NCBI RefSeq assembly: GCF_004339745.1
Contig: NZ_SMGP01000005.1
Span: 124,001-188,000, forward strand
DNA from: Paraburkholderia sp. BL9I2N2
Lineage (GTDB): Bacteria; Pseudomonadota; Gammaproteobacteria; Burkholderiales; Burkholderiaceae
DNA length: 64,000 nucleotides
Direction: 5' to 3'
Part shown: in pieces, positions 1 to 8,580 of the stretch
How positions within the stretch are numbered: the stretch's first letter is position 1
Layout of the letters: each line of letters begins with the position of its first letter
The notes under the pieces: generated by a model
The model's database searches: none
What the model was told of the DNA's origin: nothing
Seen by the model: only the letters and a program-made list of their open reading frames with translations
Program-made: the position numbers and the translations under genes

Positions 1-2
1 TC

Positions 3-716
3 GTTGCCACGAACGGCGGGATTAACGCCGACCGTGTGTCGCTGACGGGTGGCGTTATTGACATCAATGCGCCGATCCGCGCGGGGAGCCGCGTAGATGT
101 TTCCGCTGACGGCGATGTGAACCAGCATGCGGACGTGAAGGCAACTACCGGTTCGGTCAACGTGGCCGGCATCAATATCATCCAGGCCGATGGCGTCAAA
201 ACCTCGGGCGATACCAGCGTCTCGCTGATATCGAGGTCGGTTCGGCCGCATACGGTGACCACTGGTCAAATCCGCGTGGCGAATGTCACTGGCAAGACCA
301 TCAATATCAACGGCGGCGACATCACGCTGGCGGGGGATCTGAAGGCAGACAATGACATCGCGGTTAGATCGCTACGAGGCAGCATTCCGTGTCAAGGAGA
401 GATTTGCATTGCCGTGATGCAAGGTGGCCACCTGGTCCAGACAGGCAACGTGACCAGCCGCAACGGCAACGTTACATTGAACGCCGCAACCACTGTCTCG
501 CAGCAGCCCTCGTCCCTTACCAAAGCCGGTAACGACGTCACGCTTAAAGCCTTCGACGTTCAAACCGGCCGCATTCAGGCCGGCAACAAGATTGCTGTCG
601 ATGCGTACGCGGCGCATATCGGCGGCAAACTGACGGCCCGCGAAATCAGCCTGCCGGCCAACACAGAGAACACGGACGACAACATCCGCATTAAGGCCAA
701 GTCCGCGAACCTGTAA
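3..716 (+). CDS. Filamentous haemagglutinin-like exoprotein (TpsA type), 3' end only
   Basis: The reading frame is open to the left edge of the window, so only the C-terminal ~237 residues are present. The sequence is a run of short repeats rich in Asn, Gly, Val, Thr and Asp (for example NVTLNAATTVS, GNDVTLKAFDVQTG), the pattern of the right-handed beta-helix of FhaB/HecA-type adhesins. It ends inside this repeat pattern (KAKSANL) with no recognisable toxin or pretoxin domain. The next gene on the same strand encodes a TpsB transporter, which supports a two-partner secretion pair. The N-terminal TPS secretion domain would lie upstream of the window. The family is clear from the repeat style; the target or adhesive function is unknown. 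Confidence 0.75.
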   Translation, partial: VATNGGINADRVSLTGGVIDINAPIRAGSRVDVSADGDVNQHADVKATTGSVNVAGINIIQADGVKTSGDTSVSLISRSVRPHTVTTGQIRVANVTGKTININGGDITLAGDLKADNDIAVRSLRGSIPCQGEICIAVMQGGHLVQTGNVTSRNGNVTLNAATTVSQQPSSLTKAGNDVTLKAFDVQTGRIQAGNKIAVDAYAAHIGGKLTAREISLPANTENTDDNIRIKAKSANL

Positions 717-725
717 TAGCAAGCG

Positions 726-762
726 AGCGTGATGACGCACTTGAACGGTCCTTCATCACGCT
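726..762 (+). terminator. Inverted repeat after the exoprotein gene, possible terminator
   Basis: AGCGTGATGA at 726-735 is perfectly repeated in inverted form at 753-762, with a 17-nt loop, 10 bp after the exoprotein stop. There is no clear T-run, so termination is uncertain. It may instead separate expression of the exoprotein from that of the transporter, whose start lies 170 bp further on. Confidence 0.4.
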
Positions 763-932
763 AGTTGCAATCTTCCCCAAGCCGGGCAGGCAAGCCGACG
801 TAACGAAGGGAGAGGCGTGCATCGCCTCTTCCTTTCTGACTGCGTAGTCGCAAACCTTCCTCATTCCAGATTCATGCGTCAGCACGGCTCTCATGAGCCT
901 CTGCTGGCATTTATATTTCCAGCCCACTCATC

Positions 933-2663
933 GTGAAAGCCGTTCACCGATATCGGCCTGTACGCCGTCGTTTTGGTGTCGCATGGCTGCCATTACTCGG
1001 CGCGACCGCATGGCACACTGCCGCGCAAGCCTACGAGCCGACGAATGCCGGCTCACTGCTTCGGCAAAATCCCGAACTGACGCGCGGAGTCGGCACCGAG
1101 CCCGGAATCGACCGATCGGCGCCAACACAGTCTTCAACCCCACCCGAACCCACACCCGAAAACGGCGAGCTTTCATTCGCCGTCCATAGCTTCGACTTTG
1201 GCGGTGCGCTGTCCGCAGAGGAAGAACAACGCGCCGACGAATTCCTTGCGCCGTGGCGCGGGCGTAACGTCACGCTTTCGCAATTGCGCGTGCTGCGTGA
1301 CGCGCTTACCACTGTCCTGTACCACGGCGGCGATTCTCTCGTGCGCGTCATCCTGCCGCCCCAGACAGTGACGGACGGCGTCATACACTTCGAGATCACG
1401 CGCGGCCACGTCGAATCGGTCAATGTCGAAAACAGCTCCGACGTGGCGACCAAACGGCTCAGGGAGATCCTCGAAAGCACCAGCAACGGCGCGCCTTCGC
1501 TGCGCGATATCGAGCGCAACGCACGCCTTGTCGAGGACATTCCCGGCATCGGCTCGGCGACATCCACGTTATCAGCGGGAACGCAGCCGGGCGGCACGGT
1601 TGTCACGGTCGACGTGGCGCCGGGCGATCGCTACTACGGCGCGGCGAGCGTCGATAACGCGGGCTCGAGGCAAGCGGGCTGGCGCAGATTCGGCCTGACT
1701 GGTGGCGTCAACAATATGCTGGGACTAGGCGATCAGTTGCAGGCTACGGTCTATCTGACGCCGCGCTTCATGCAGACCAAGGCAGGAGAAGACGGGCAAA
1801 CCCGCCTGGGCCGCATTTCCTACGACATGCTCACGGGCCTGGGCGCGAGTCGTGCTGGTATCGCGTACTCGCACGTGGATTACCGGCTCGGCGAAATGTT
1901 CACGGGCTTGGGTACGGGATCGGCCAATGTCGTCAGCATTTACGGCGTCGAGCCGTTGATCCGTTCAGACTCCGCGAGTCTCGATCTCGGCGCCAATCTC
2001 GACCTCAAACGTTCCAGCGACGAAAAGTTCGACAACGTGCTCCAAACTAGCCAGCGCAGTTTCGTTGCATCGGTGCGGGCTGACGGCGCCCTGGCTGGTG
2101 CAATCATTGAGCGGCGCAATGTGATCCAGTACAGCGCGGTCCTCAGTCGCGGCACGGCAAAGCAGAGTGAATTCGACTATTCAAACAGCGCGCCCATGCT
2201 CGGCAGCCGACGATTCGACTTCTACAAGGCCGAACCAGCCATCGCCTACGTCCAGGCCATTACGCCGACCATCCGCGCGACGGTCCAGATGCGTGGGCAA
2301 TGGGCCAGCCGCAGTCTCGACAGCTCGGAGCGGATGGGCCTCGGCGGTCCCTCGGCCGTGCGCGCCTACGATCAGAATGCGGCCTCGGTCGACGACGGCC
2401 TGATCTTCTCGATCGCCGCGAGCAAATCCATACGCAGTTTGCCGGGTGCCGCCGTGCAGGTGTTCTATGACGATGCACGAGGCAGAACACGTCAGGATGG
2501 TCCGATACCGGGCGCCTTCGTGCGATTGCAAGGGTATGGCATCGGCGCGAGCTACAGCGGCAAGCGTGTGGCCGCGCAATTGAGTTACGCGATGCGCGCG
2601 GGGCATCCCTTGGCGCAAACGGCTCGGCAACAGACGTGGGTTACGGTATCAACGGTCTTCTAG
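933..2663 (+). CDS. ShlB/FhaC/HecB-family two-partner secretion transporter (TpsB)
   Basis: 576 aa, the usual size for a TpsB outer-membrane transporter. Residues 1-33 look like a signal peptide (basic start, hydrophobic stretch, cleavage after AAQA). Residues ~75-150 fit a ShlB-type POTRA domain (FDFGGALSAEEEQ, then NVTLSQLRVLRDALT, VRVILPPQTVTDGVIHFEI), followed by a second POTRA-like stretch. From ~215 on there are alternating amphipathic strands of a 16-strand barrel (GAASVDNAGSRQAGWRRFG; GLGGPSAVRAYD near residue 470). The protein ends in Phe, as outer-membrane beta-barrels do. It would export the exoprotein encoded just upstream. The order tpsA then tpsB is less common than the reverse but is known. 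Confidence 0.9.
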   Translation: MKAVHRYRPVRRRFGVAWLPLLGATAWHTAAQAYEPTNAGSLLRQNPELTRGVGTEPGIDRSAPTQSSTPPEPTPENGELSFAVHSFDFGGALSAEEEQRADEFLAPWRGRNVTLSQLRVLRDALTTVLYHGGDSLVRVILPPQTVTDGVIHFEITRGHVESVNVENSSDVATKRLREILESTSNGAPSLRDIERNARLVEDIPGIGSATSTLSAGTQPGGTVVTVDVAPGDRYYGAASVDNAGSRQAGWRRFGLTGGVNNMLGLGDQLQATVYLTPRFMQTKAGEDGQTRLGRISYDMLTGLGASRAGIAYSHVDYRLGEMFTGLGTGSANVVSIYGVEPLIRSDSASLDLGANLDLKRSSDEKFDNVLQTSQRSFVASVRADGALAGAIIERRNVIQYSAVLSRGTAKQSEFDYSNSAPMLGSRRFDFYKAEPAIAYVQAITPTIRATVQMRGQWASRSLDSSERMGLGGPSAVRAYDQNAASVDDGLIFSIAASKSIRSLPGAAVQVFYDDARGRTRQDGPIPGAFVRLQGYGIGASYSGKRVAAQLSYAMRAGHPLAQTARQQTWVTVSTVF

Positions 2664-2710
2664 CGGGATCGAATGGCGGCGACAACGCCCACCCACCACA
2701 CCCGCGCTCA

Positions 2711-2743
2711 AAAGAAAAAGGCGGCACGGAGCCGCCTTTCTTG
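2711..2743. terminator. Bidirectional rho-independent terminator
   Basis: AAAGGCGGC at 2717-2725 pairs with GCCGCCTTT at 2731-2739 across a 5-nt loop, with an A-run before and a T-rich stretch after. It lies between two convergent genes, the TpsB transporter and the protein at 2789-3334, and can serve both. Confidence 0.85.
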
Positions 2744-2788
2744 TCATACGCGTATGGAGTGCCACCCGCGATAACAGGGTTCTCAGAC

Positions 2789-3334
2789 TTACGCCGCGAG
2801 TTTCTCCGCAGCGGCGTCGACCTGATCACGCGTCACCGCCAACTCCTCCAACCACGCGTCCCCATAAACCGCCCCCGTCTCACGTTCCAAACGCGCAATC
2901 GTCGCCGCGCAACGGCTCGCATCCTTCGGCGTCGCGATAAACGACTTCACCGATTCACCCGCCTTGAAGGCATCGAACAACGGCACGCGAATATCGTCCG
3001 GCAGCGCGCGCGTCGTCCATTGATACGGCTTGCCGTTGAACGTGAATTGCGGCGGCAGCACCCGCTCCTTCTTCGCGGCCGGAATCAGGCCGTACGTGCG
3101 CGCGGCTTCGCCGATCTGCTCCGGCGAAAACAGTTCGTCCGGGCTGATGTCGAATTGCTGAATGAACGTCTCGATGCTTTGCATCGCCGCCGCGCGGTCG
3201 TCGCGGCGCTTTTGCGCATGAGCGACGATGTCGCGCAGTTCGTCGGCTTCTTCAGGCGTGATCGTGAAGCTCGACTGCTTCTGCTGGAGTTCGGAAAAAC
3301 GCTGGAATTCGGAATCGGTCAGAAGTTTCGCCAT
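2789..3334 (-). CDS. Conserved hypothetical protein, coiled-coil N-terminus
   Basis: 181 aa, soluble, no signal peptide. The first ~70 residues are charged and helical (FQRFSELQQKQ, ADELRDIVAHAQKRRDD), followed by a segment IETFIQQFDISPDELF and a small globular part with FTFNGKPYQW near residue 97. The architecture of a coiled coil, then a short linker, then a small C-terminal domain faintly recalls H-NS-like proteins. However, the H-NS DNA-binding core (W-x-G-x-G-R-x-P) is absent, so I do not assign it. It is a single gene, convergent with the secretion transporter and sharing its terminator. Confidence 0.65.
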   Translation of the reverse strand: MAKLLTDSEFQRFSELQQKQSSFTITPEEADELRDIVAHAQKRRDDRAAAMQSIETFIQQFDISPDELFSPEQIGEAARTYGLIPAAKKERVLPPQFTFNGKPYQWTTRALPDDIRVPLFDAFKAGESVKSFIATPKDASRCAATIARLERETGAVYGDAWLEELAVTRDQVDAAAEKLAA

Positions 3335-3465
3335 TGCTTATCGATGAGCGCGCATGAGCGAACCCATGCGGCGTGATTTTTGAGAGGGTCGCCATTCTAA
3401 ACCATGTGCGCGAGGCGTCGAATTTCGACGAGCCGCCGCGCGGGTTCGCTTGCCCGCATGGCACG

Positions 3466-4254
3466 CTAGGCGGCGTTCTCGTGAAACATCGACAGCGCCT
3501 GGACCGTCTCGCGCAAGAGCGCGGTGGCGGCTTCAAGCGTCGGCGCGACGTATTCGTCGATACGCCGCAAATATGGACAGGTGAGGACCGCGATCGCCTG
3601 ACCGGAAGGACCCTGGATCGGAAACGTGACGTCGGTCACGCCGAACGTCTGCTGGCTGTCCTTCTGCGAAAAACCCGCCGTGCGAATCCGCTCGCAGGCC
3701 TGCTCGAGCGCGGCGCGATCGATGGTGACCTCGCCCTTCACCTTGGTGTGTTCGGCCAGCATCTGTTCGCGCTGCTCGATGCTTTGAAACGCCAGCATCA
3801 CGCGGCCCGAACCCGTATCGATCAGGCCGACGCGCGAACCGAGCCGCACCGAGATGCCCCACGTACCGGGTCCATCCACCTGCGCGATCACCAGCAGATT
3901 GCCGCGGTCGTACACCACGAGGTGACACGACTGTTCGGCAGCGTCGGCAAAGCGCTGCATGAGCGGCAGTGCTTCGGAGATCAGACGGTTCATCGGCGGA
4001 TGACGGTGGGCGAGCGCGTACAGCTTGAGGCTGAGCGAATACCGGTCGCCCGCCGCCGAGCGCACCACGTACTGACGCGCGACCAGCCGTTCGAGCATGC
4101 GATACATCTCGCTCGCATTGCGTCCGAGCAGCTTGGTGATTTCGGCGCGCGTCAGTCCTTCCTTCTGCTCGGCGAGCAGTTCGAGGATGTCGAGGCCTTT
4201 GTCGAGCGCCGGGGCGCGGTAGCGGTCGGCGTCGTCTTTGTCGTCTGCGTCCAT
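3466..4254 (-). CDS. IclR-family transcriptional regulator of the sugar-acid island
   Basis: 262 aa from the ATG at 4254 (MDADDKDD), chosen because AAGGAA precedes it; the frame stays open further upstream. Residues ~15-75 form an IclR winged helix (ALDKGLDILELLAEQKEGLT, AEITKLLGRNASEMYRMLERL). The C-terminal effector domain contains SCHLVVYDRGNLLVIAQVD and the LIDTGSGRVMLAF stretch typical of IclR proteins. It is divergent from the ABC-transporter operon starting at 4575, and the shared intergenic region holds a promoter with overlapping TGAA/TTCA half-sites. The likely role is repression or activation of the downstream transport and catabolic genes in response to a pathway intermediate, probably L-fuconate-like (inference). 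Confidence 0.88.
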   Translation of the reverse strand: MDADDKDDADRYRAPALDKGLDILELLAEQKEGLTRAEITKLLGRNASEMYRMLERLVARQYVVRSAAGDRYSLSLKLYALAHRHPPMNRLISEALPLMQRFADAAEQSCHLVVYDRGNLLVIAQVDGPGTWGISVRLGSRVGLIDTGSGRVMLAFQSIEQREQMLAEHTKVKGEVTIDRAALEQACERIRTAGFSQKDSQQTFGVTDVTFPIQGPSGQAIAVLTCPYLRRIDEYVAPTLEAATALLRETVQALSMFHENAA

Positions 4255-4375
4255 CGTGAGCGAGGTTCCTTGGGCTGTTCTCATTATGTGGCGCGTGAGT
4301 GTAAGTGCGTGACGAATCTCGTAGAGGCGGCGTTCGTCCAGGGAAAACACGGACGGTTAATGCAGTGTACATGCC

Positions 4376-4405
4376 TTGACTTAAAAAAGTCCGTATATGA
4401 ATAAT
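4376..4405 (+). promoter_or_regulatory. Predicted sigma-70 promoter of the sugar transporter operon
   Basis: TTGACT at 4376-4381 and AATAAT at 4400-4405 are separated by 18 bp, close to consensus. They sit ~170 bp before the substrate-binding protein gene. The rest of the 320-bp intergenic region (4255-4574) holds no gene, and the ribosome binding site AGGAGA lies a few bases before the ATG at 4575. Confidence 0.6.
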
Positions 4406-4420
4406 ACGTTCATTGGTGAA
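4397..4420 (+). promoter_or_regulatory. Candidate IclR operator overlapping the -10 box
   Basis: ATGAA at 4397-4401 is inverted as TTCAT at 4409-4413 (7-nt spacer), and a further TTCA-ttgg-TGAA repeat spans 4409-4420. This gives three alternating half-sites. They overlap the predicted -10 of the transporter operon and face the divergent iclR gene. Position and symmetry suggest the binding site of the IclR protein; binding itself is inference. Confidence 0.5.
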
Positions 4421-4574
4421 TGAGCGCACGCCAATACTCACACGAATCGATCAGAAAGCGCTGGACGAAGTGCCGGGCCCCGCAGCCGGGTTCACGCAGT
4501 TCCCACAACAACCATCGTGTATGAGATGGGAGTCAGTGCTAAAGCGCTGAGTCCCATCGACACAGGAGACAACC

Positions 4575-5624
4575 ATGTCGTTCACGAAAGGGCCGCTCAC
4601 GGCCCGCCGTTTGTTCCGCAGTTCGTTGTCCGCGGTTGCAGCCGCTGCGTGCCTCGCCGGACTCGGTGTGACGGGCGCCGCGCAAGCCGCCGACACCGGC
4701 AAGATCGGCCTCGGTCTGCCGCTGCTGACGTCGCCGTTCTGGCAGTCGTACAACAACTATCTGCCCAAATATGCGAAGGAGAGCGGCCTCGACATCCTCG
4801 CGCCGGTCAATTCGAATGGCGATCCTGTCCAGCAGATCACGGACATGAACAACCTGCTGAACCTCGGTGCGAAGGGCATCGTGGTCGGCCCGCTGGATTC
4901 GGCCGCGATCAGCCGTGCGCTCGACGCCGCCGCGGCGCGGAATGTGCCGGTCGTCGCCGTGGACGTCGCGCCCACGCAAGGCAAGGTCGCGATGGTGGTG
5001 CGCGCCGACAATCACGCGTACGGCGAGAAGGCGTGCAAGTACATCGGCGAGCACGTGAAGTCCGGCAAGGTCGTGCAGATCATGGGCGACCTGGCATCGG
5101 TCAACGGGCGCGACCGGTCTGAAGCATTCCGCTCTTGCATGAAAGGCTATCCTGGCGTGTCGGTGCTGGAAATTCCCGCAGCCTGGAAAGGCGACGTCGC
5201 GGCCACTGCGCTCGACAGCCTGCTGACCGCCAATCCCGACGTGAAGGGCATTTACATGCAGGCAGGCGGCGTCTATCTGTCGCCGACGCTGCAAACCTTG
5301 CGGCGCAAGCAGATGCTGTTTCCCGCCGGCGATGCGAAGCACGTCGTGATCGTCAGCAACGACGGCATTCCTCAGGAATTCGAGGCGATCCGCCGCGGCG
5401 ATATCGACGCAACCGTGTCGCAGCCCGCCGACTCGTACGCGAAATACGGCCTGTTCTATATCAAGGCGGCGTTGGCAGGTCAGACCTTCAAGCCGGGCCC
5501 GACCGATCACGGCAGCAACATCATCCAGTTGGCGCCCGGCATTCTGGAAGACCAATTGCCCGCACCGCTCGTGACGAAATCGAACGTCGACGACAAAGCC
5601 TTGTGGGGTAACACGGTCAAATGA
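4575..5624 (+). CDS. Sugar ABC transporter, periplasmic substrate-binding protein (L-fucose type)
   Basis: 349 aa, with a signal peptide over residues 1-38 (RR near residue 12, hydrophobic core, cleavage after AAQA). The rest is a type-I periplasmic-binding fold of the ribose/RbsB class (IGLGLPLLTSPFWQSYNNYL; GAKGIVVGPLDSAAISRAL; VVAVDVAPTQGKV; NDGIPQEFEAIRRGDIDATVSQ). AGGAGA precedes the ATG. It is the first gene of a binding protein, ATPase, permease set and overlaps the ATPase start by 4 bp (ATGA). The downstream enzymes point to L-fucose or a close 6-deoxy or aldohexose sugar as the ligand; the family alone does not define the ligand. Confidence 0.9.
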   Translation: MSFTKGPLTARRLFRSSLSAVAAAACLAGLGVTGAAQAADTGKIGLGLPLLTSPFWQSYNNYLPKYAKESGLDILAPVNSNGDPVQQITDMNNLLNLGAKGIVVGPLDSAAISRALDAAAARNVPVVAVDVAPTQGKVAMVVRADNHAYGEKACKYIGEHVKSGKVVQIMGDLASVNGRDRSEAFRSCMKGYPGVSVLEIPAAWKGDVAATALDSLLTANPDVKGIYMQAGGVYLSPTLQTLRRKQMLFPAGDAKHVVIVSNDGIPQEFEAIRRGDIDATVSQPADSYAKYGLFYIKAALAGQTFKPGPTDHGSNIIQLAPGILEDQLPAPLVTKSNVDDKALWGNTVK

Positions 5625-7141
5625 GCGAGCTCACGCCCTCCGTGCCCGTGGTCGAAGCGCTTGAGGTCACCAAACGCTTCGGCTCGACGGCCGCGCTGAA
5701 CGACGTGAGCATCCGCGTGATGCCCGGCGAGTCGCATGCGCTCGTCGGGCGCAACGGCGCGGGTAAATCGACGCTGGTGTCGATCCTCACCGGCCTGCGC
5801 AAGCCCGACACCGGCGAGGTGCGTTTCAGCGGCGCGGCCGCGCCGTCGATCGCGAATCGCGACGCGTGGCGTGAGCGCGTGGCGTGCGTCTATCAGCATT
5901 CGACCATCATCCGCGATCTGAGCGTCGCGGAGAATCTGTTCATCAACCGGCAGCCGTTGCGCGGTGGCGTGATCGATTGGCAAGCCATGCGGCGCGACGC
6001 GCGCGCGTTGCTCGATCACTGGAAGATCGACGTGCGCGAAGATGCCCGCGCCGGCGATCTGTCAGTGGAAGCGCGGCAACTGGTGGAGATTGCGCGCGCG
6101 CTGTCGTACGGCGCGCGCTTCATCATTCTCGACGAACCGACCGCGCAGCTCGACGGCGACGAGATCAAGCGCCTGTTCCGGCGCATCAGCGAGTTGCAGC
6201 GCGAGGGCGTGACGTTCCTCTTCATCTCGCATCATCTTCAGGAAGTCTATGAAATCTGCCAGGCGGTGACGGTGCTCCGCGACGCGCGGCATATCGTCAG
6301 CGCGCCGGTTTCCGCGTTGCCGCGCGAGCAGTTGATCGAAGCGATGACCGGCGAACGCGGCGGTCTCGCCGTCGCCGATGCGGCGGCGCGCGCCGCGTTG
6401 CCCGCAGACACGGCGGTCGCGCTGGAAATTAAAGAACTGGCCGGCGCCGATTACGAAGGCGTGTCGTTCACTGTCAAACGCGGCGAAGTCGTCGGCTTGA
6501 CCGGCGCGACGAGCAGCGGCCGCACGAGCGTGGCCGAAGCGGTTGCGGGTCTGCGTGCCGCCAAACGCGGCACGATCAGCGTGGACGGCGCAACCTTGCC
6601 GCCCGGCGATGTACCCGCGGCGCTCGCGCACGGCATCGGCTGTGTGCCGAAGGATCGGCATCACGAAGGCTTGGTGCTCACGCAATCGGTTGCGGAAAAT
6701 GCATCGATGACGATCGCGCGCGTGCTCGGCAAGTTCGGCATCGCGCCGCCCGCGAAGAAGAACGCCTTCGGTCAGAAGATGATCGACGCGCTCGGCATCG
6801 TCGCGCAAGGTCCGGAGCATGTCGTGTCGGGTCTGTCCGGCGGCAATCAGCAGAAAGTGGTGATGGCGCGCGCGCTGGCCACCAATCCCAATGTGCTCGT
6901 GCTGATCGATCCCACCGCGGGCGTCGACGTGAAATCGAAAGAAGCGCTGCTCTCCGTCGTGGATCGCGTGCGCGAAGAGGGCAAAGCCGTGCTGGTCGTG
7001 TCCGGCGAGCTCGACGATCTGCGCACCTGTGACCGCGTGCTGGTCATGTTCCGTGGCCGTGTCGCGGCCGAATTTCCCGCGGGTTGGCAGGACCACGACC
7101 TGATCGCATCCGTTGAAGGAGTCAGTCTCCATGAAGAATAG
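5621..7141 (+). CDS. Sugar ABC transporter, ATP-binding protein (tandem domains)
   Basis: 506 aa with two ABC domains, as in RbsA/XylG. The first has Walker A GRNGAGKST (~residue 47), a Walker B region FIILDEPTAQLD and the signature-like LSVEARQLVEIARAL. The second has a degenerate Walker A (GATSSGRTSV), usual for the C-terminal half of this family, and an intact signature LSGGNQQKVVMARAL, then VLVLIDPTAGVDV. The start overlaps the stop of the binding-protein gene (ATGA), and the 3' end overlaps the permease start, so the three genes are translationally coupled. It powers sugar import from the cytoplasmic side. Confidence 0.93.
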   Translation: MSELTPSVPVVEALEVTKRFGSTAALNDVSIRVMPGESHALVGRNGAGKSTLVSILTGLRKPDTGEVRFSGAAAPSIANRDAWRERVACVYQHSTIIRDLSVAENLFINRQPLRGGVIDWQAMRRDARALLDHWKIDVREDARAGDLSVEARQLVEIARALSYGARFIILDEPTAQLDGDEIKRLFRRISELQREGVTFLFISHHLQEVYEICQAVTVLRDARHIVSAPVSALPREQLIEAMTGERGGLAVADAAARAALPADTAVALEIKELAGADYEGVSFTVKRGEVVGLTGATSSGRTSVAEAVAGLRAAKRGTISVDGATLPPGDVPAALAHGIGCVPKDRHHEGLVLTQSVAENASMTIARVLGKFGIAPPAKKNAFGQKMIDALGIVAQGPEHVVSGLSGGNQQKVVMARALATNPNVLVLIDPTAGVDVKSKEALLSVVDRVREEGKAVLVVSGELDDLRTCDRVLVMFRGRVAAEFPAGWQDHDLIASVEGVSLHEE

Positions 7142-8186
7142 TGTGCCCAGTCCTGCATTCGGCACCGCGCAAGCTGCGGCTCAGCCGCCGTTGGTCGCGC
7201 AGGCGTCACGCGGCAAACGCGCGCGCTCCGAACTCGCGCGTCTGCGCGAGTTGGCCTTGCTGCCCGCGCTAGCTTTGCTGATCGTGATCGGCGCGTTTGT
7301 CAGCCCGAGCTTTCTGACCAAAGCCAATCTGATCAGCGTGCTGGGCGCGTCGGCGGCGTTGGCGCTCGTCGTGCTTGCCGAATCGCTGATCGTGCTGACC
7401 GGCAAGTTCGACTTGTCGCTCGAATCGACGGTCGGCATCGCACCCGCCGTGGGCGCGATGCTGGTGATGCCGGCGGCGTCGGCGGGCTTCGGCATGCAAT
7501 GGCCGGCGGCGGCCGGCTTGCTCGCCATTGTGGTGGTGGGCGCGGTGATCGGTTTGATCAACGGCTTTCTCGTGGTGCGCTTGCGGCTCAATGCGTTCAT
7601 CGTCACGCTGGCCATGCTGATCGTGTTGCGCGGCATGCTGGTCGGCGCGACCAAAGGCGGCACGCTGTTCGATATGCCGCCGTCGTTCTTCGCGCTCGCC
7701 ACCACTATCGTGCTCGGCTTGCCTTTGTCCGTGTGGCTCGCGGCGGTGGCGTTCGCGATTGCGGCCTTCATGCTGCGCTATCACCGGCTGGGGCGCGCGT
7801 TGTACGCCATCGGCGGCAATCCGGAAGCGGCGCGCGCGGCGGGGATTCGCGTGGAACGCATCACGTGGGGCGTATTCGTGCTCGGGAGCATACTTGCCTC
7901 GGTGGGCGGTCTGATCGTGACCGGCTATGTCGGCGCGATCAACGCAAACCAGGGCAACGGCATGATCTTCACGGTGTTCGCGGCAGCGGTGATCGGCGGC
8001 ATTTCACTCGACGGCGGCAAGGGCACCATGTTCGGCGCGCTCACCGGCGTGCTGCTGCTCGGCGTCGTGCAGAACCTGCTGACGCTTGCCCAGGTGCCGT
8101 CTTTCTGGATTCAGGCGATTTACGGCGCGATCATCCTGGGCTCGCTGATGGTGGCGCGCCTCGCCAGCGGCGAAGGTCAAAACTAA
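7131..8186 (+). CDS. Sugar ABC transporter, permease
   Basis: 351 aa from the ATG at 7131, chosen for the AAGGAG nine bases upstream; it overlaps the end of the ATPase gene by 11 bp. About eight to ten hydrophobic segments are visible (LALLPALALLIVIGAFVSPSF; ALALVVLAESLIVLTG; LLAIVVVGAVIGLINGFLVV; VFAAAVIGGISLDGG; GALTGVLLLGVVQNLL). The signature LYAIGGNPEAARAAGIRV is the RbsC-family (BPD_transp_2) cytoplasmic loop. It forms the membrane channel of the transporter encoded by 4575-8186. Confidence 0.93.
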   Translation: MKNSVPSPAFGTAQAAAQPPLVAQASRGKRARSELARLRELALLPALALLIVIGAFVSPSFLTKANLISVLGASAALALVVLAESLIVLTGKFDLSLESTVGIAPAVGAMLVMPAASAGFGMQWPAAAGLLAIVVVGAVIGLINGFLVVRLRLNAFIVTLAMLIVLRGMLVGATKGGTLFDMPPSFFALATTIVLGLPLSVWLAAVAFAIAAFMLRYHRLGRALYAIGGNPEAARAAGIRVERITWGVFVLGSILASVGGLIVTGYVGAINANQGNGMIFTVFAAAVIGGISLDGGKGTMFGALTGVLLLGVVQNLLTLAQVPSFWIQAIYGAIILGSLMVARLASGEGQN

Positions 8187-8211
8187 TGCGCACGCACCTC
8201 GGAGAACTCAT

Positions 8212-8538
8212 TTGACCAACCGCCCATTGCAAACGGACTCACGCCTGATCCTGCTCAGCCCCGCCGACAACTGCCTGATCGCGGCGGCGCGTCTGGACTG
8301 CGGCACGCAAGTCGAGATCGAAGGCGAGCGCGTGACGCTCACCAAGACCATCGAACTCGGCCACAAGGTGGCGCGCCATGAACTTGCGAAAGACGACAAG
8401 GTGCTGCGCTACGGCGCAGTGATCGGTCACGTGACAGAAGCCGTGGCGCGCGGTGCGCATCTGCATACGCACAATCTCGAAAGCGATTACCTGCCGACGT
8501 ACACACACGACGCGGGCCACGAATTCGTCCATCACTGA
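8212..8538 (+). CDS. UxaA-family dehydratase, small N-terminal (SAF) subunit
   Basis: 108 aa with a TTG start at 8212, supported by GGAG eight bases upstream; no ATG gives a full domain. The sequence matches the SAF/N-terminal domain of altronate dehydratase UxaA (LILLSPADNCLIAAARLDCGT; GHKVARHELAKDDKVLRYGAVIGH; GAHLHTHNLES). In UxaA this domain is fused to the catalytic part; here it is a separate gene 42 bp before the large subunit. Together they should form a sugar-acid dehydratase, placed to act on L-fuconate or a similar acid in this island (inference from the pathway gap). Confidence 0.85.
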   Translation: MTNRPLQTDSRLILLSPADNCLIAAARLDCGTQVEIEGERVTLTKTIELGHKVARHELAKDDKVLRYGAVIGHVTEAVARGAHLHTHNLESDYLPTYTHDAGHEFVHH

Positions 8539-8580
8539 TGTGGGCACAATGACGTGGCCTCGCGCCGCGCTGGATCGATC

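Noticed and set aside
2789..3334. Assignment of this protein to the H-NS family
   Set aside because: The coiled N-terminus and linker are suggestive, but the conserved DNA-binding core of H-NS is missing.
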